Below are positions 19,201 to 25,835 of a stretch of 64,000 nt of DNA, in pieces. The position numbers and the translations under genes are program-made. How positions within the stretch are numbered: the stretch's first letter is position 1; each line of letters starts with the position of its first letter. Origin of the DNA: an uncultured Bacteroidales bacterium (lineage in GTDB: Bacteria; Bacteroidota; Bacteroidia; Bacteroidales; FEN-979); the NCBI GenBank assembly GCA_903887775.1, contig CAISRB010000028.1:1-64000 (forward strand), in the 5' to 3' direction. The notes under the pieces were generated by a model, which was not told where the DNA came from, ran no database searches, and saw nothing but the letters and a program-made list of their open reading frames with translations.

Positions 19201-20666
19201 ATAACGGTCTTCTCTGGGCTCCACCGGCAATTTACAAGGACAGCTCTAAAATATGGCTCAGTGGTGTACCCGATAGTGACGTTCCGGCTTCACCCCTGAA
19301 CTGGATCAGGTCAGGAACATATTATACCACAAACTCCGCCCTTTCGAAGTATAATGATTATGACATGAATAAACGGCCCTGGGACCCGAATAAAAATTTT
19401 GGTAAAATTCAGAGCCTTACTGTCCCTTATACTATCAATGGTGTAACAACTACAGCCACTGGTGCTACCTGGGCTCCCTATGTATTAACCGCATGCGCAG
19501 AACAAAGCCCGAACAGAGTTGGCCCTGCTTACTCTCTCGACCAGAAGCGTAATTACTGTTCCTTAAACGATATCCCCAGTGTAGATATCGTATTCACACC
19601 GGATAAGTCCAAATGGAGCCGTTGCCCTGTTATTGAGCTTTGCCCCGATCCTGCACTTTCCCAGGGAAACGCACCAGCTTTTACCCTGAGAAGGGCTCCC
19701 TCTGTCAATGTTGACGGAGAAGCAGGGGTAAGCAGCACAGATCCCAAGAAAAATTCAAACTATATCAACCCAACAGGTATGAGTTGGTTCCCGGGATATG
19801 CAATAAACATTGAAACCGGCGAGCGTCTGAACATTATGTTCGGTGAAAACTCCTGGCTGGGAGCTGATAACGGCAGTGATATGATTTTCAACCCTTCTTC
19901 ACGTATATACAACCCATCAGGCACTCCGGTCTTTGGCGGACAGCACTATGTATATGTAATGAGCCATGCGACTGTTTCAGTTGCCCCTCTTGTAGTTAAC
20001 TTCCCTGCTTATGATGCAGGTGCATTCATTACTTCACAATTCTCTCAAACACTCGATATTTACAAGAAACTTGTTTTCGGGACTGCACTTTATACTTCGA
20101 TGCCTCTTTCGGTGGATGGAATTCCCTGGCTGGATAATCAGGTTACTATTAAAATCCGTGTGAACAGGCCTTACCAGAGGTACTACTCTGCACCTTTACC
20201 ATCTGATTCTAAGGATACCCTGAACAGGAATTACCCGGTCTATCAGTTCAATACAACATCCATTGCCACGCAGCAGAATAATACTGAAAAAGCCAGTAAC
20301 GATCTTGACCTGATTAATATTGTACCTAATCCTTACTATGCTTACGACGACTATGAGCGTAACCAGCTGGATAACCGCGTTAAGATCGTCAACCTTCCTA
20401 CAAAATGCACTGTTACGATCTTCGACCTTAGCGGCACCCTGATACGCCAGTTTAACGTCGATAAATCTGGTATTGCAGAACCGCGTTCCTCAAATCTCGG
20501 AATAAATACCGATTCGAAAACCTCCGTTGATTGGGATCTCAAAAATACTGCAGGCATTCCTATCGCCGGCGGAGTATACCTGATTCACGTCAAAGCGGAC
20601 AACTTAGGCGAACGAACTTTACGTTGGTTTGGAATATTGCGACCTGTTGACTTGAATTCATTGTAA
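16281..20666 (+). CDS. Giant secreted surface protein with C-terminal sorting-like domain
   Basis: 1461 residues with a signal peptide (hydrophobic 9-30; Met8 at 16302 is an alternative start). The body is rich in Asn, Tyr, Gly and Pro with no enzyme motif I can name. It contains many short acidic, possibly calcium-binding stretches such as DQNGDGVYTPSQGDYP near residue 209. The last roughly 110 residues (NIVPNPYYAYDDYE, VTIFDLSGTLIRQF, VDWDLKNTAGIPIAGGVYL) form a beta-sandwich of the T9SS type A sorting-domain kind, although the protein extends about 20 residues past the usual GVYL motif. Placed between a TonB receptor and a PorV-like protein, it is probably a cell-surface component exported by the type IX system. 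Function unknown. Confidence 0.72.
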   Translation: MKTNNLSMKNIFRVSVIALGFLLVTNALIAREQPILHPKSGPPLKEAAAGCTPGSAYKYLDINNVRTLMYSYGNGWFLETAAYEIPKGSKKMSMFSTSLWIGGIDMNNNLKLAAYKYGQGPTITAAHTNNDFWPGPLTIDGTASITDAVCAKYDQLYPMTRADVTAFLAWWQDQASYPDYTIPKNIQNWPGNGDPSKGQSLYLAPFFDQNGDGVYTPSQGDYPYYDLANDLCPNKLKIGERQKRAHIRNGEVSDTAGILVDQVIKGDQTLWSVYNDKGNYHSETQGAPIGMEIRAQYFAFATNDEINNMTFYSYEIINRSTYTLSGTYFSQWVDPDLGYAGDDYVGCDVLRGLGYCYNGKPIDGTGQVEAYGAHPPAVGVDFFQGPYLDPDGYDNPSFNGPGIKGPSFKNMSSICDIVSYNNQIIDMTWGAHGEYTAPVLVKAEAINGINFGDGIVDNERFGMRRFVYHNNSGVPAYMLDPAYAAQYYNYLKGIWLDNTKMVYGGNGNLLNGGGYGPVCDFMFPGDSDPCLWGTNGLEPNRPGVWTEATAGNNPSDRRFMQSAGEFTLLPGACNYITVGIPWARTISGTNLESIDLLKQADDKCQTLFDNCFAVLNGPNAPDITIEELNQELILYLTNRKWNDAGNNYQERYQEYDPTIQTPPTATKRYDSLYHFEGYQIYQLKDATVSAADIDDATKARLVAQCDIKNGVTKLVDWSYDPNLGGNKGQVMVVGADLGISHSFVLGTDLFSQGDPTFINHKQYYYMAIAYAYNNYKQYNPNDPTGLDGQKKTYLRGRNNIKQYTAIPHIPVGTVINAVYGEGPEITRLQGQGNGGMVLDLSQKTIDSIMMKPPADSVQNIYGSPDYPIAYRATYQVGYGPLGVKVIDPLNVANGKYMVKLDSMVSGPNGNPFYNKNIKFGHWSAIDLTSYKTYRSDTTTIYPYESLFIDLGFALTINQVPFPGDSVNSSGVAANNGLLWAPPAIYKDSSKIWLSGVPDSDVPASPLNWIRSGTYYTTNSALSKYNDYDMNKRPWDPNKNFGKIQSLTVPYTINGVTTTATGATWAPYVLTACAEQSPNRVGPAYSLDQKRNYCSLNDIPSVDIVFTPDKSKWSRCPVIELCPDPALSQGNAPAFTLRRAPSVNVDGEAGVSSTDPKKNSNYINPTGMSWFPGYAINIETGERLNIMFGENSWLGADNGSDMIFNPSSRIYNPSGTPVFGGQHYVYVMSHATVSVAPLVVNFPAYDAGAFITSQFSQTLDIYKKLVFGTALYTSMPLSVDGIPWLDNQVTIKIRVNRPYQRYYSAPLPSDSKDTLNRNYPVYQFNTTSIATQQNNTEKASNDLDLINIVPNPYYAYDDYERNQLDNRVKIVNLPTKCTVTIFDLSGTLIRQFNVDKSGIAEPRSSNLGINTDSKTSVDWDLKNTAGIPIAGGVYLIHVKADNLGERTLRWFGILRPVDLNSL

Positions 20667-20683
20667 CGGTTAAAACTTTTGAG

Positions 20684-21790
20684 ATGATGATAACAACAAA
20701 AAAATTCAGGACTATGAAAAATAAATACAGACTTCTGATTGCAATATTCTTCGTTGGTTTGCTTGTTTTTCCAACCTATTATGCCTCCGCCGGAAATAAA
20801 GACCGTTCAGGGCAGGCCGGTGCAGCGGAATTGCTGATCAACCCCTGGGCCAAAAGCACAGGCTGGGGTTCCGTGGGAACCTCATGCACACAAGGCCTCG
20901 AAGCCATGTATACCAATGTTGCAGGAACCGCCTTTACGAAAGGAACCGAAATAATATTTTCCTATGCAAACTATTTATCAGGTTCCGGTATTAACGTAAT
21001 GGCATTTGGGTTCAGCCAGTCACTTGGAAAAAGCGGGGGAGTGCTCAGCGCATCGTTCATGTCGATGAACCTCGGTGAAATCACTATCACTACCACAAAC
21101 TCTCCCCAGGGTGGTGTTGGAACATTTAAACCCAGCTATCTGAACATTAACCTTTCATATGCAAAAGCTTTTTCAAACAGCATTTATGGCGGTTTAAATA
21201 TTAAACTGGTCAATGAAGCCATTGCAGATGCAAGCGCTATGGCAATTGCTATTGATGCCGGCGTGATGTATACGACAGGTGAAAAACAACAGGTCAAGTT
21301 TGGTGTTGCCCTGAAGAACGTTGGCTCCAACCTGAAATTCCGCGGGGACGGACTTTCTTTCCGCGGCATCATTCCAAGCCATGGAAACGACAATGACCTT
21401 TTTACTGTCGAACAGCGCTCGGCTTCATATGAATTGCCGGCAACCCTGAGAATCGGTGCCTCCTATGACTTTAATATCAATGACCTGAACAGGATCACAC
21501 TGGCAGGCAACTTTACATCCAATTCATTTACAAAAGACCAGTTTACTCTTGGCCTTGAATATGCCCTTAAATATTACTTTTCAATCCGTGCAGGATACAC
21601 CTATCAGGGCGGGATGTTCAGTGCTAATCTGGCCGACCGCGGGTCTGTTTTTACCGGCCTTAATGCTGGTTTCTCGGTATCCGTTCCTTTCAATAAGGAA
21701 AAGGGTAGCGGTATTGGCATCGATTATTCTTATGCAAGCTCTAATCCATATTCCGGTACTCATACTGTAGGCTTAAAACTTAATTTTTAG
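20684..21790 (+). CDS. PorV/PorQ-family outer-membrane protein
   Basis: 368-residue beta-barrel protein of the PorV/PorQ (FadL-like) family. In the type IX system PorV carries CTD cargo from the translocon to the attachment complex, and PorQ pairs with PorZ. Visible features are a signal peptide (Met at 20714 is an alternative start), the N-terminal GQAGAAELLINPWAKSTGWG block typical of the family, alternating amphipathic strands and a final aromatic LKLNF. It lies 17 bases after the giant surface protein and ends at an intrinsic terminator, so the three genes form one unit. This suggests a dedicated shuttle for that surface protein. Confidence 0.83.
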   Translation: MMITTKKFRTMKNKYRLLIAIFFVGLLVFPTYYASAGNKDRSGQAGAAELLINPWAKSTGWGSVGTSCTQGLEAMYTNVAGTAFTKGTEIIFSYANYLSGSGINVMAFGFSQSLGKSGGVLSASFMSMNLGEITITTTNSPQGGVGTFKPSYLNINLSYAKAFSNSIYGGLNIKLVNEAIADASAMAIAIDAGVMYTTGEKQQVKFGVALKNVGSNLKFRGDGLSFRGIIPSHGNDNDLFTVEQRSASYELPATLRIGASYDFNINDLNRITLAGNFTSNSFTKDQFTLGLEYALKYYFSIRAGYTYQGGMFSANLADRGSVFTGLNAGFSVSVPFNKEKGSGIGIDYSYASSNPYSGTHTVGLKLNF

Positions 21791-21826
21791 TCTCTTAGAA
21801 AAACCCGTTAAAAATCTTTTTCTGGT

Positions 21827-21852
21827 AAAGGACCCTTTCAAAGGGTCTTTTT
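21827..21852 (+). terminator. Intrinsic terminator after the TonB/surface protein/PorV unit
   Basis: GACCCTT (21831-21837), loop TCA and AAGGGTC (21841-21847), extended by A-T pairs to about 11 bp and followed by a run of T. It lies 37 bases after the PorV-like stop. Confidence 0.85.
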
Positions 21853-21879
21853 CCTTATTATGATCTCAATCTGAATCTT

Positions 21880-22356
21880 ATGTCGACGGATATCAAATAC
21901 TATACCCCTGAGGGTCTGCAGAAAATGAAAGATGAGTTGAACCAACTGGTGATGGTGGAAAGACCTTCCATTTCAAGACAGATAGCAGAAGCCAGGGATA
22001 AGGGTGACCTTTCGGAAAATGCAGAATATGCTGCTGCCAAAGAAGCACAGTCCATGCTGGAACTTAAGATCTCCAAACTTCAGGATACCCTAAGCAATGC
22101 CCGTTTGATTGATGAAAAGAAACTGGACAATACGAAGGTCCTTATTTTCTCCACTGTCAAACTGAAAAATGCCAAAAATGGTTCTGTCGTCAGTTATAAA
22201 CTTGTCCCGGAGAATGAAACCAATATTAAAGCAGGCAAATTATCGGTGAGCTCCCCTATTGCGAAAGGATTGCTCGGAAAGACAATTGGTGAGAAAGTCG
22301 AGATCACGGTACCGGCCGGGGTTGTTGCTTTTGAAATCATTGAAATCTCAAGATAA
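21880..22356 (+). CDS. greA: Transcription elongation factor GreA
   Basis: Rescues backtracked RNA polymerase by stimulating transcript cleavage in the secondary channel. The 158-residue protein has the N-terminal coiled coil with the acidic tip in RDKGDLSENAEYAAAKEA and a C-terminal FKBP-like domain with the SPIAKGLLGKTIGEKVEI motif. It is followed 10 bases later by the HIT protein gene, so the two are probably co-transcribed. Confidence 0.96.
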   Translation: MSTDIKYYTPEGLQKMKDELNQLVMVERPSISRQIAEARDKGDLSENAEYAAAKEAQSMLELKISKLQDTLSNARLIDEKKLDNTKVLIFSTVKLKNAKNGSVVSYKLVPENETNIKAGKLSVSSPIAKGLLGKTIGEKVEITVPAGVVAFEIIEISR

Positions 22357-22366
22357 CTCTTTCATT

Positions 22367-22765
22367 ATGGCAACAATTTTTACACGTATTGTTAATGGGG
22401 AGATCCCATGCTATAAAATTGCAGAAGATGAAAATTATCTTGCATTTCTCGACATCAACCCCTTGCAGGAGGGCCATACCCTGGTAATTCCGAAGAAAGA
22501 GATCAATTATATTTTTGATATTGAGGATGAACTCCATTCAGGATTATGGAATTTTGCCAGGAAAATTGGCAAAGCAATTGAAAAGGTTGTCCCCTGCCAG
22601 CGCATTGGTATTACCGTGATCGGGCTGGAAGTGCCCCATGCCCATATCCACCTGATCCCTCTTCGCACAATGTACGATATGGATTTCCGCAAACCCAAGC
22701 TGAAGTTCACGCCTGAGGAGTTTGCCGCCATTGCTAAAAAGATTGCTGAAGCAATTCAGAAATAG
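22367..22765 (+). CDS. HIT family nucleotide-binding protein
   Basis: Histidine-triad protein (132 residues) of the Hint/HinT type, a likely purine nucleoside phosphoramidase or dinucleotide hydrolase. IFTRIVNGEIPCYKIAED opens the chain and the triad is in VPHAHIHLIP. The frame is open further upstream inside greA, but MATIFTR at 22367 is the conserved start. Its TAG stop is directly followed by the heptamer hairpin it shares with the convergent PurF-type gene. Confidence 0.93.
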   Translation: MATIFTRIVNGEIPCYKIAEDENYLAFLDINPLQEGHTLVIPKKEINYIFDIEDELHSGLWNFARKIGKAIEKVVPCQRIGITVIGLEVPHAHIHLIPLRTMYDMDFRKPKLKFTPEEFAAIAKKIAEAIQK

Positions 22766-22815
22766 CGAAAAGCGAAAGGCGAAATAATTTCACTTTTCAC
22801 CTTTCGCTTTTCGCT
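22764..22815. repeat. Heptamer-built 21-bp hairpin between convergent genes
   Basis: Three heptamers on the left (AGCGAAA, AGCGAAA, GGCGAAA; 22764-22784) pair with their reverse complements on the right (22795-22815) across a 10-base loop, with one mismatch in 21. The left arm begins inside the HIT stop codon and the right arm ends 6 bases before the PurF-type stop (22821). It is placed and shaped to act as a bidirectional transcription terminator, though it lacks a long T run. Confidence 0.85.
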
Positions 22816-22820
22816 TCTTT

Positions 22821-24722
22821 CTAGTATGCCCTCACATCGCGCCCTTCAATATAATTTAAGAAAGCGCGGTTCACGACTTTGTTTCCGCCGGGTGTCGGAT
22901 AATCTCCCGTGAAGTACCAGTCGCCGGTATGGCCGGGGCAGGCTTTATGCAAATCGTCAATCGTCTGGTAAACTATCTCAACCTTCGCAGAACATTCCGA
23001 AGGTGTGACAAGCTGAGCTACTTTTGCGGCAATCTGCTCAGGCTTGAAGGGAGCATAGATCTCCCTGACGTAATTGACTATCTTTTCCTTCGGAAGGCTT
23101 TGCTGGGATTTTGCCTTGTTGTAAACCGAATTGATGATCCCCTCCTTCCTGGTTTCCTTAAGAAGGGCAACTGCAGCTTTGAAGGCAATAAAATCAGCAA
23201 TCTTCGCCATGTCGATGCCGTAGCAATCGGGGTACCTGATCTGGGGGGCCGATGAAGCGATGATGATCTTTTTCGGACCAAGCCTGCTCAGTATCCTGAT
23301 AATGCTTTGTTTCAGGGTAGTCCCGCGGACAATCGAATCGTCGAGCACAACCAGGTTATCGATACCCGGCCTGATGCTTCCCCATGTGATGTCATAGACA
23401 TGCGCTGCAAGGTCATCACGCTGGGAATCCTGGGTAATGAACGTCCGCAGTTTAATATCTTTAACAGCAACTTTCTCAGCCCTTGGCTGCAGATTCAGGA
23501 TCTCCTCGATTTTGGCCCTGCTAAGATTTTTGCCTGCTTTAACAATCCGGTCAGCTTTGATTTTATTGCAATAGCGGCCTATCTCTTCGATCAGGCCGTA
23601 ATAAGCATCGATTGCCGTGTTCGGGATGTATGAAAAGACCGTGTTCTCGAGGTCATAATCAATGGCTTTGAGAATACCGGGGGCAAGGAACTTCCCGAGC
23701 TTTTTCCTTTCCTGGTAAATATCTTTATCGGTACCCCTTGAAAAATATATCCTTTCGAATGAACATGATCTCTTTTCAAGAGGTTTCGTGAATTCCTTCT
23801 CTCCCACCCTTCCGTCTTTCCTGATGATAAGGGCATGCCCGGGTTTCAGTTCCTTTACCGAGTCGATTGAAACGTTCAGCACAGTCTGTATAACCGGCCG
23901 TTCGGAAGTCGCAACAACAATCTCATCATTCTGATAGTAAAATGCCGGCCGTATGCCTGAAGGATCGCGCATCACGAAAGCATCGCCATGCCCGAATAGT
24001 CCGGCAATTACATAACCGCCATCCCAGTATTTCGCCGATTTCCTGAGTATCTTCTGAATATTCAGCTGTTTCGCTATCTGGAAAGTGATCTCCCGTTTTT
24101 TATACCCCTGTTCCCTGAACTTCCAGTAAAGTTCCTCGTTTTCCTCATCCAGAAAATGCCCGATCTTTTCAAGAATCGTAATGGTATCTGAGGTTTCGAT
24201 CGGGTACTGGCCGAGGTCGATCAGTTTATTGAACAGTTCATCCACATTGGTCAGGTTGAAATTACCTGCAACCACGAGGTTTTTCGTGAGCCAGTTATTT
24301 TCCCTCACAAAAGGATGAAGACTGCGGACTGAATTTTTACCGAATGTACCGTAACGGAGATGGCCGAGGTAAAGCTCGCCAAGGAAATCCATATTCTGTT
24401 TGAGCCAGGGTACATCAAGGAGGTTCTGCGGATTACGGTCTTCAATATCTTTAAGCTTTTCCCCAATTTTGCTGAAAATATCCTGTATGGGGGACTGGTC
24501 ACGTGAACGTAAACGGTGAATAAACCGGTTTCCGGGTTCAAGGTCGAATTTAATGGCTGCTACGCCGGCTCCATCTTGTCCCCGGTTATGCTGCTTCTCC
24601 ATCAGAAGATGGAGTTTATTCAAACCGTAGAACGCGGTTCCATATTTGGCAAGGTAATATTCAATTGGTTTGAGAAGCCTTACAAGGGCTATCCCGCATT
24701 CATGATGAATAAAATCGCTCAT
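22821..24722 (-). CDS. purF: PurF-type amidophosphoribosyltransferase (long Bacteroidota form)
   Basis: Class II glutamine amidotransferase fused to a type I phosphoribosyltransferase (633 residues), expected to make phosphoribosylamine from PRPP and glutamine. The N-terminus MSDFIHHECGIA gives the nucleophile Cys9 after a short propeptide, then EKQHNRGQDGAG and GNFNLTNVDEL of the glutaminase. The PRPP loop is VVLDDSIVRGTTL in the C-terminal half. It is about 130-160 residues longer than E. coli PurF, with inserts in both domains, like the second PurF homologue common in Bacteroidota. That makes a paralogue with a modified role possible. It is monocistronic and divergent from mnmH. Confidence 0.82.
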   Translation of the reverse strand: MSDFIHHECGIALVRLLKPIEYYLAKYGTAFYGLNKLHLLMEKQHNRGQDGAGVAAIKFDLEPGNRFIHRLRSRDQSPIQDIFSKIGEKLKDIEDRNPQNLLDVPWLKQNMDFLGELYLGHLRYGTFGKNSVRSLHPFVRENNWLTKNLVVAGNFNLTNVDELFNKLIDLGQYPIETSDTITILEKIGHFLDEENEELYWKFREQGYKKREITFQIAKQLNIQKILRKSAKYWDGGYVIAGLFGHGDAFVMRDPSGIRPAFYYQNDEIVVATSERPVIQTVLNVSIDSVKELKPGHALIIRKDGRVGEKEFTKPLEKRSCSFERIYFSRGTDKDIYQERKKLGKFLAPGILKAIDYDLENTVFSYIPNTAIDAYYGLIEEIGRYCNKIKADRIVKAGKNLSRAKIEEILNLQPRAEKVAVKDIKLRTFITQDSQRDDLAAHVYDITWGSIRPGIDNLVVLDDSIVRGTTLKQSIIRILSRLGPKKIIIASSAPQIRYPDCYGIDMAKIADFIAFKAAVALLKETRKEGIINSVYNKAKSQQSLPKEKIVNYVREIYAPFKPEQIAAKVAQLVTPSECSAKVEIVYQTIDDLHKACPGHTGDWYFTGDYPTPGGNKVVNRAFLNYIEGRDVRAY

Positions 24723-24745
24723 ACCAGAACCGGATAAATAGGCTG

Positions 24746-24753
24746 CAAAAATA
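24746..24753 (-). promoter_or_regulatory. -7 element for the PurF-type gene
   Basis: TATTTTTG on the minus strand, 23 bases before the ATG; part of a back-to-back promoter pair with the mnmH element at 24765. Confidence 0.6.
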
Positions 24754-24764
24754 CGAAATTAGAG

Positions 24765-24772
24765 TAGATTTG
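24765..24772 (+). promoter_or_regulatory. -7 element for the mnmH / NifS-SelD operon
   Basis: TAGATTTG, an exact match, 28 bases before the mnmH ATG. Confidence 0.6.
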
Positions 24773-24800
24773 CAATACAGAATACTGCTTCACCGAAATC

Positions 24801-25835
24801 ATGATAACCAGGTCGGGGGTAAACGCTTTTCTTGAGCTTGAAAAAGAATACTGCTGTGTGGATGTGCGTTCTCCGGGAGAATTCACTTACGGGCATATTC
24901 CCGGTGCTGTTAATATTCCATTGTTTTCGGATGACGAGAGAGCGGTTATCGGAACCCTGTACCAGAAGCAAGGCAGCGGCCCGGCCATATTAAAAGGACT
25001 GGATATTGCCCTTCCCAAAGTCTTCGGTTACATCTCTTCACTGGAGAAGGCTACCCCGGGGAAAAAGATTGGCATCCATTGCTGGAGAGGCGGACTCAGG
25101 AGTGAGATGATGGCAGAAGTCTTTAGTAAGGCAGGCTATCATGTATCATTGCTTGAGGGAGGTTATAAGGCATACCGCAGATTCATCAGGGATTCGTTTT
25201 CGGCAAAAGCAAGGATAATGGTCCTCGGGGGATATACCGGATGCGGCAAGACCGACATACTCAGATCCCTGGCCCGGCTGGGCGAACAGGTGATCGAGCT
25301 GGAAGCCCTGGCTTCGCACAAGGGATCTGTTTTCGGTGCGTTGGGACAAGGCGATCAGCCTGCCAATGAACAGTTTGAGAATAATCTTTACAGTATCTGG
25401 TCAGGAATGGATTTCGGGAAAAGGATCTGGATGGAGGACGAAAGCCGCAGCATTGGAAAAGTGGCTCTGCCTCCGCCTGTTTATGATCATATCTCGAAGG
25501 GCCGCATGGTAAAGGTCATTCTTGATAAAAAGCTGAGGTTACGCAGGCTGGTCGATGAGTATGCCGGCTTTGAAAAGGAATTACTCGCCGGGGCACTGTT
25601 CAGGATTCGGGAAGGCCTGGGCGGAACACGGTATAAGATAGCCCTGGAAGCCCTTGACCTCAATGATTTCAGAACGGTGGCCGATACTGTTCTGGAATAT
25701 TATGACAAGGCCTACCAGAAATCTATTGAAAAACGAATAAGCAGAGATATCCTTGGCATTGAACTCGAAGGATCCGACCCTTCACTGCATGCCGGGGCTA
25801 TCCTGGATATGCTAAAGAACAATAAAGATGAGTGA
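24801..25835 (+). CDS. mnmH: tRNA 2-selenouridine synthase
   Basis: MnmH (SelU, YbbB) replaces the sulfur of 2-thiouridine at the wobble position of certain tRNAs with selenium from selenophosphate, by way of a geranylated intermediate. The 344 residues comprise an N-terminal rhodanese domain with catalytic Cys94 in IHCWRGGLRSEMMA and a P-loop domain with GYTGCGKT (144-151). Its stop overlaps the start of the NifS-SelD fusion gene by 8 bases, so selenium supply and use are translationally coupled. Confidence 0.95.
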   Translation: MITRSGVNAFLELEKEYCCVDVRSPGEFTYGHIPGAVNIPLFSDDERAVIGTLYQKQGSGPAILKGLDIALPKVFGYISSLEKATPGKKIGIHCWRGGLRSEMMAEVFSKAGYHVSLLEGGYKAYRRFIRDSFSAKARIMVLGGYTGCGKTDILRSLARLGEQVIELEALASHKGSVFGALGQGDQPANEQFENNLYSIWSGMDFGKRIWMEDESRSIGKVALPPPVYDHISKGRMVKVILDKKLRLRRLVDEYAGFEKELLAGALFRIREGLGGTRYKIALEALDLNDFRTVADTVLEYYDKAYQKSIEKRISRDILGIELEGSDPSLHAGAILDMLKNNKDE

